Shown one piece after another: positions 17,127 through 20,699 of a stretch of DNA of 20,699 nucleotides (position 1 is the first letter of the stretch; every line of letters starts with the position of its first letter). Where the stretch lies: positions 1 to 20,699 of the forward strand of contig CAZGCI010000074.1 of assembly GCA_964524185.1 (NCBI GenBank), in the 5' to 3' direction. The notes beneath the pieces are model-generated. The model was given only the letters and a program-made list of their open reading frames with translations, had not been told where the DNA came from and did no database searches. A program made the translations under genes and the position numbers. This DNA comes from Thiohalocapsa sp964524185. Its GTDB lineage: Bacteria; Pseudomonadota; Gammaproteobacteria; Chromatiales; Chromatiaceae.

Positions 17127-17690
17127 TCAGTCGATCCCCTCGATCTCCTCATAGATCGACGCAACGGGGAGCTCTAGCCCCAGGCAGTCGAGGGTCAGAA
17201 CGCCCTCGGCGAAGACCTCGGCGGCCCAGTCGCCGGAGCGACGGTAGTGCCAGGCCGCTCGCTGTGACTGCGCGACCAACAGATAGTCCTGCAGGCTCGG
17301 CAGCGTCGTGTAGGCCAGGAACTTTTCTCTGCGGTCGATACGCTCGGTGGCGTCCGACAGCACCTCGACGATCACGCAGGGCTTGGTGGCGTAATGGGTC
17401 TCGCGGTCGCTCGGGTCGCAGCCGAGCAGCAGGTCGGGATAGTAGAAGATGTCCTGGTCGGCGATGCGCAGACGGACCTTCATGTCGTTCGCGAACAGCT
17501 GGCAGCCCCGACCTCTCACCAACGGCCGCAAGGTCGCAACCAGATTGGACACGATCAGCGCGTGCGTTCGGCTGGCACCGGTCATGGCGTAGACCTGCCC
17601 ACCGATGTACTCATGGCGCAGCTCGCCGTCCGCCTCGCCGGAGAGATAGTCCTCGACCGTCAGCAAGGATGGCAGGGACGATGATTGCAT
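17127..17690 (-). CDS. Uma2-family (DUF820) restriction-endonuclease-like protein
   Basis: A 187-residue protein with the PD-(D/E)XK fold of the Uma2 family: LTVEDYL near the start, RHEYIGGQVYAMTGAS (25-40), HALIVSNL (43-50), P85-D86 in YYPDLLLG, E109 in VIVEVLSDAT, and K123 in REKFLAY. The acidic and lysine catalytic positions are all present, so a nuclease is predicted, but no cellular role is established for the family. The start at 17690 (MQSSSLPSLL) is chosen because GAGGA lies at a suitable distance upstream and the 41 extra codons of the longer frame are not family-like. The gene stands alone between the REP-rich region and the integron integrase. Confidence 0.9.
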   Translation of the reverse strand: MQSSSLPSLLTVEDYLSGEADGELRHEYIGGQVYAMTGASRTHALIVSNLVATLRPLVRGRGCQLFANDMKVRLRIADQDIFYYPDLLLGCDPSDRETHYATKPCVIVEVLSDATERIDRREKFLAYTTLPSLQDYLLVAQSQRAAWHYRRSGDWAAEVFAEGVLTLDCLGLELPVASIYEEIEGID

Positions 17691-18096
17691 GGTTGGATTC
17701 CTCGATTCCGCCAAACCTACACAGCCGTTGCCCAGTGGAACGCCCCGTGCGCGTTGGGCCTGCCGGTTGCGACACAGGCGTGTCTTGCATCCAACGCTAG
17801 CAACAAAAGCCAATGCCTGCTGGCCGATCAGGCGATGTGCAATCCCCGCAAGACACCCCGGCGCCGACTGCGACGATGCAGCCCGTCAGCCGGATGCAAC
17901 GGCGCGACGCACGAGACCGAACGGACCGTTCGAGGCGGCGCCGACATCGGCACAGATGAACTCGCCCCGCCCTGTCCGCGCCTCGCGGCGAAAGGCGAGC
18001 ACGACAGCATCTTGCCGACGAGATCCAGTGGTCGCATCGGGTCGCGCAAGCGCGTCGCCGCGCTCAGGGCGTCCCAGAATCGAACGGCCAACGCCG
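17691..18096. other. Intergenic region between the Uma2 gene and the integrase end
   Basis: No gene supported. A minus frame of 87 codons (17828-18091) is Arg/Ser/Pro-rich and reads like GC-rich noise. The promoter of the Uma2 gene must lie at the left edge, but no clear boxes are visible. No attC-like fold is seen on this side of the integrase. Confidence 0.4.
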
Positions 18097-19542
18097 CTAC
18101 ACTAGCCCGTCCAATGGGCTGCGCACCCCCTGGCCGCCGCGGTTCAGCACATGGGTATAGATCATCGTCGTCGACACGTCCGCATGCCCCAGCAGCTCCT
18201 GGACGGTGCGGATGTCATAGCCGGATTCGAGCAGATGCGTTGCGAACGAGTGCCGCAGGCAATGACAGTTCACCTTCTTCGGAATGCCGGCGCGCTGCGC
18301 CGCGGCCTTCACCGCCTTCTGCAGGCCGTTCTCATGCACATGATGCCGCCGTGTCTTGCCGCTGCGCGGATCCACCGACAAGCGCCCGCTCGGAAAGACT
18401 TATTGCCAAATCCATTCACGCGGCGCGTTCGGCCACTTGCGCGCCAGGGCGTCCGGCAGAAAGACCTCGCCATAGCCCTGTGCCAGATCCTGCTCATGCA
18501 GGCCGCGAACCGTTTGCAGATGCGTCTGTAGCGGCTGCTCCAGTCGCTCAGGCAGCGGTACCACGCGGTCCTTCTGCCCCTTGCCATCGCGCACCACGAT
18601 CTGGTGGTACTGGAAGTCGATGTCCTGGACGCGCAGCCGCACGCACTCCATCAACCGCATCCCGGTCCCATACAGCAGCGCCGCCATCAGGTGCTGGGTA
18701 CCGTCGATGGCGCTCAACAGCCGTGCGACCTCAGAGCGCTCCAGCACCACCGGCAGGCGCTTCGGCCGCTTGGCCCGGGCGAAGTCGCCCAACGCATCGA
18801 GCGACTGCCCAAGTACCTGCTTGTACAGAAACGCCAGCGCATCCAACGCCTGGCTCTGCGTGCTCGCCGACACCGTGCCGCGCACCGCCAGGTCCTCGAG
18901 AAAGGCCCGGATGCGCTCCGCGCCGACCTCAGCCGGATCCCGATCGTCGCAGAACAGGATGAACCGGCAGACCCATGACTCATAGGCCTGCTCGGTGCGG
19001 ATCGAGTACCTGCGCCGGCGGATTTCAGCTGCCATCCGCTCCAGCAATGGCCGATGCCCACCGCGCACTCGATCCAACGCCGACGGCGCGTTGCGCTTTG
19101 CTTTGAACCTGGCGCCCGACACCTCGCGACCCGAGACTGGCGCCGCTTGACCTGCATCCGTCCGCACCGGCCGCGACTCGCGTGCGATGGTCGGATGATC
19201 CGGCGCCAGCGAGCGTGCCGAATCGCGCCAGAATCCCCAGTCGACCTCACCTGCCACTGGCGACCGAGCGGTCGCGAGCAAGTTCTGTATAGCATCGACG
19301 ATCTGCACGAATTGCCAGTCAGCGATTCTGTCTAGTCTGCCCGCCTGCTCCAGATATCCCGCCACATCCCCGCGCGTGTGCTCGGCCAGGCGTTTGTCCG
19401 GGAACGCCTTTAGATAGTCCTCGGCACGGCGCACATGCCACCGAACAGCGGACTCCTTGACCCCGTTTTTTCAAGCCTGATCAATGAAGCGCTCCCAGAA
19501 GCGTTGTTCGGCGGGACCCTTCGTTGTCTGAGCCGAAGACAT
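18097..19542 (-). pseudogene. intI: Integron integrase IntI with two in-frame stop codons
   Basis: Read through, the frame gives about 480 codons: the long chromosomal-type integron integrase with an N-terminal extension (FWERFIDQA, then KNGVKESAVRWHVRRAEDYL and ADWQFVQIVDAIQNLL). The SAM-like domain (YSIRTEQAYESWVCRFILF) and the tyrosine recombinase domain follow. Catalytic Arg is in TGMRLMECVRLR, HCLRHSFATHLL and LLGH are present, and the Tyr codon is 18157-18159 in MIYTHVLNRGG. The IntI-only patch is visible as WPNAPREWIWQ/VFPS. TGA at 19471-19473 and TAA at 18400-18402 interrupt the same frame. The second stands where the family has Tyr (WQ-Y-VFPS), one base from TAC. Start ATG 19542 restores the family N-terminus. 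A TAAAAT -10-like box lies at 19584-19579. A GTG at 19434 could restart after the first stop but not bypass the second. Confidence 0.93.
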
Positions 19543-19625
19543 GTGCTAGCGTCCAGAAACCAGATGGAGTGTGGTCCGATTTTACGTCGTGACGCGTGCA
19601 ACGGGAAACCTCCCGGGTAGGCATG

Positions 19626-19707
19626 CTAGGCAGAATCTCTGCGATCGATCCTAGACAGATTCCGCCTAGCGCACCGGACCGACATTCTGTCTAGTTAACT
19701 GTTAGAT
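19626..19707 (+). other. attI: attI-like recombination site with four CTAG-motif repeats
   Basis: Copies of a 12-bp motif lie at 19626-19637 (CTAGGCAGAATC), 19651-19662 (CTAGACAGATTC), 19658-19669 (inverted, complement CTAGGCGGAATC) and 19683-19694 (inverted, complement CTAGACAGAATG). The core GTTAGAT (19701-19707) fits GTTRRRY, and cassette 1 begins there. attI sites normally hold extra integrase-binding repeats beside the core, which is what these look like. The motifs are AT-richer than the surroundings. Confidence 0.7.
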
Positions 19708-19717
19708 TCCAGGAGGC

Positions 19718-20308
19718 ATGAACACCTACATCGGAATAGATCCTGGCGGCAAGAGCACTTTCGGTTGGTGTGTTATCGAAGCCAACTCCGGTAGCGAATT
19801 GTCGGTCCTGGCCTCCGGCGTATGCTCTGAGCCGTCGCAAGCCCTTGAGGCTGTTTCGGTTTCGATTGGGATCCAACCCAAGGGGGCAGGAATCGATTCG
19901 CCTTTATATTGGGTAATGTCCAAAGAACGGGTATCTGATCGCAAAATCCGGAAAATAGTTCAAATGGGTGGCGGGCATTCGGCCACTGTAGGGCATGTGA
20001 ACTCGCTTCGGGGAGCCTGCTTGGTCCAAGGGGTCTTAACGGCCGTAATGCTCCGAAGCAAATGGCCAAACATACGCATTACTGAGTCACATCCCAAAGC
20101 ATTGCTAGTCGCGCATCCTGCACTTCTCGAGCTGCTGCAGAGTCAGCATTTCACCACGGAGCATGAGCGCGATGCTTTTATCGGGGCCTATTCTGCTTGG
20201 TATTCGGAAACCAATCCGGGTGAATGGAAAAACTGGGTCAAAGAAGAAGAGGAGGAACTGTACTTCCCTTCGGGCTTCGAAGTCTCATATTGGTTTCCGG
20301 GAAAATGA
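19718..20308 (+). CDS. Cassette 1: DUF429-like protein (RNase H-like fold predicted)
   Basis: A 196-residue protein with acidic motifs spaced as in the DUF429 family: YIGIDPGG at the N-terminus, GIDSPLYW in the middle, then ITESHPKALL and EHERDAFIGAYSAWY. YFPSGFEVSYW follows near the C-terminus. Members are predicted nucleases or nucleotide-acting enzymes, but the function is unknown. AGGAGG (711-716 of the 19-kb block) stands only one base before the ATG at 19718, an unusually tight spacing. The start is still preferred because the first strand of the fold begins at residue 4. The stop codon at 20306-20308 touches the attC. This is the first cassette, the position normally best expressed. 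Codon use and GC differ from the integrase, consistent with acquisition. Confidence 0.78.
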   Translation: MNTYIGIDPGGKSTFGWCVIEANSGSELSVLASGVCSEPSQALEAVSVSIGIQPKGAGIDSPLYWVMSKERVSDRKIRKIVQMGGGHSATVGHVNSLRGACLVQGVLTAVMLRSKWPNIRITESHPKALLVAHPALLELLQSQHFTTEHERDAFIGAYSAWYSETNPGEWKNWVKEEEEELYFPSGFEVSYWFPGK

Positions 20309-20412
20309 ATCTAACAAGCGGCTCAGCCCGACCCAATACCGCGCACCGAGCTCGGCGCACACCTTCAACGCCCTGCCGGCGCGGTATTGGTCGGGCTAGC
20401 CATACGTTAGGC
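20309..20412 (+). other. attC: attC site of cassette 1 (104 nt)
   Basis: It starts with R'' ATCTAAC (20309-20315, fits RYYYAAC) and ends with R' GTTAGGC (20406-20412, fits GTTRRRY). Between them, AGCCCGACCCAATACCGCGC (20325-20344) pairs with GCGCGGTATTGGTCGGGCT (20379-20397), leaving one unpaired base that can serve as an extrahelical base for strand choice. The loop holds the palindrome CCGAGCTCGG (20346-20355). This is a well-formed folded recombination site of the bottom-strand type. Confidence 0.93.
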
Positions 20413-20425
20413 GAGAGATGGCTCT

Positions 20426-20653
20426 ATGACGACCGCGATGACGGACCCCACAAATGCCCTGACATCGTTTCAGCAAGCTTTGGCTCAGGGAATCATCTCA
20501 CCACAGCAAGCCGAACTTCACGATGATCTGCTTTTTCTAGTGGATGACGCAAACGGCGAAACGCGCTTCACGTACGCGTTACTACGGGATGATCACGTCG
20601 TAGCGTTGGCCACCTTCATCCCTGCCGACCCTCTGGAAGGATTTGGTGATTAG
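20426..20653 (+). CDS. Cassette 2: small hypothetical protein
   Basis: A 75-residue acidic protein (MTTAMTDPTNALTSFQQALA, then SPQQAELHDDLLFLVDD and ALATFIPADPLEGFGD). It starts 14 bp after the attC of cassette 1, where cassette genes usually begin. I recognise no family. The helical N-terminal half followed by a short beta-rich part with two acidic clusters could suit a small binding protein, but nothing more can be said. A second ATG at codon 5 is an alternative start. Only GAGAG upstream serves as a ribosome site. There is no RYYYAAC core in the 46 bp that remain, so its attC lies outside the window. A small CTCAGC/GCTGAG hairpin (20662-20687) follows the stop. Confidence 0.6.
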   Translation: MTTAMTDPTNALTSFQQALAQGIISPQQAELHDDLLFLVDDANGETRFTYALLRDDHVVALATFIPADPLEGFGD

Positions 20654-20699
20654 CGCTACTCCTCAGCTAGGGGGCTCGCCGGCTGAGCCACCGCCTGGC

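Larger units (their letters stand above)
18097..20699 (+). mobile_element. Chromosomal-type integron: intI, attI, cassettes
   Basis: The layout is canonical. The integrase points left, the attI-like region lies upstream of it, and cassettes read to the right, each to be closed by an attC. The cassettes are visibly poorer in GC than the integrase (about 48-50% in two lines counted in cassette 1). The array runs past the window edge. Confidence 0.88.

Noticed and set aside
17685..18962. 425-codon plus-strand frame across the integrase
   Set aside because: Arg/Pro/Ala-rich noise opposite a clearly recognisable intI. No domain, and it spans the Uma2 start region and the intI end.
19626..19707. 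LexA box controlling intI
   Set aside because: CTGT is present, but no ACAG lies at the spacing of eight bases needed for a LexA site.

Overview
The window looks like chromosomal DNA of a GC-rich gammaproteobacterium. A Xanthomonadales/Lysobacterales-like host fits best, judging from the ClpB sequence, the REP families next to a RAYT transposase, and an integron integrase of the long chromosomal type. No rRNA or other phylogenetic marker is present, so this placement is inference.

Left part (1-4030): the tail of an unidentified gene is followed by clpB. In front of clpB lies a near-consensus CIRCE operator, pointing to HrcA control of the disaggregase. A LuxR-type regulator converges on clpB. 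It is divergent from the next gene, and a 20-bp palindrome lies just upstream of its probable start.

Centre (4328-13261): one 2977-residue secreted RHS/YD-repeat protein. In order it carries a signal peptide, a cohesin-like domain, an internal sorting-signal-like hydrophobic segment, a second hydrophobic segment, a dockerin-like Ca loop, Ig/cadherin-like domains, an eight-repeat FG-GAP propeller inserted within one of those domains, a PASTA-like domain, a MopE-like Asp-rich motif, more Ig-like domains, the RHS cocoon, the core ending in DPSGQ, and an unrecognised 240-residue tip of lower GC. No immunity gene is recognisable behind it.

Accessory part (13262-17690): an ECF sigma factor remnant is cut off by a repeat related to RAYT element ends. 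Then come an unplaced weak ORF, a vapBC toxin-antitoxin pair, a RAYT transposase with inverted ends and a GAATTCC heptamer array, three REP/BIME-like inverted repeat pairs, and a Uma2-family endonuclease-like gene.

Right part (18097-20699): a chromosomal-type integron. The integrase gene keeps its catalytic motifs but has two in-frame stop codons, one near the N-terminus and one in the IntI-specific patch. Upstream of it lies an attI-like region with several copies of a CTAGRCAGAWTC motif. Next come one complete cassette (a DUF429-like protein with a clear 104-nt attC) and the start of a second cassette with a small unknown protein. The integrase appears dead, so the array would be frozen unless another integrase acts on it.
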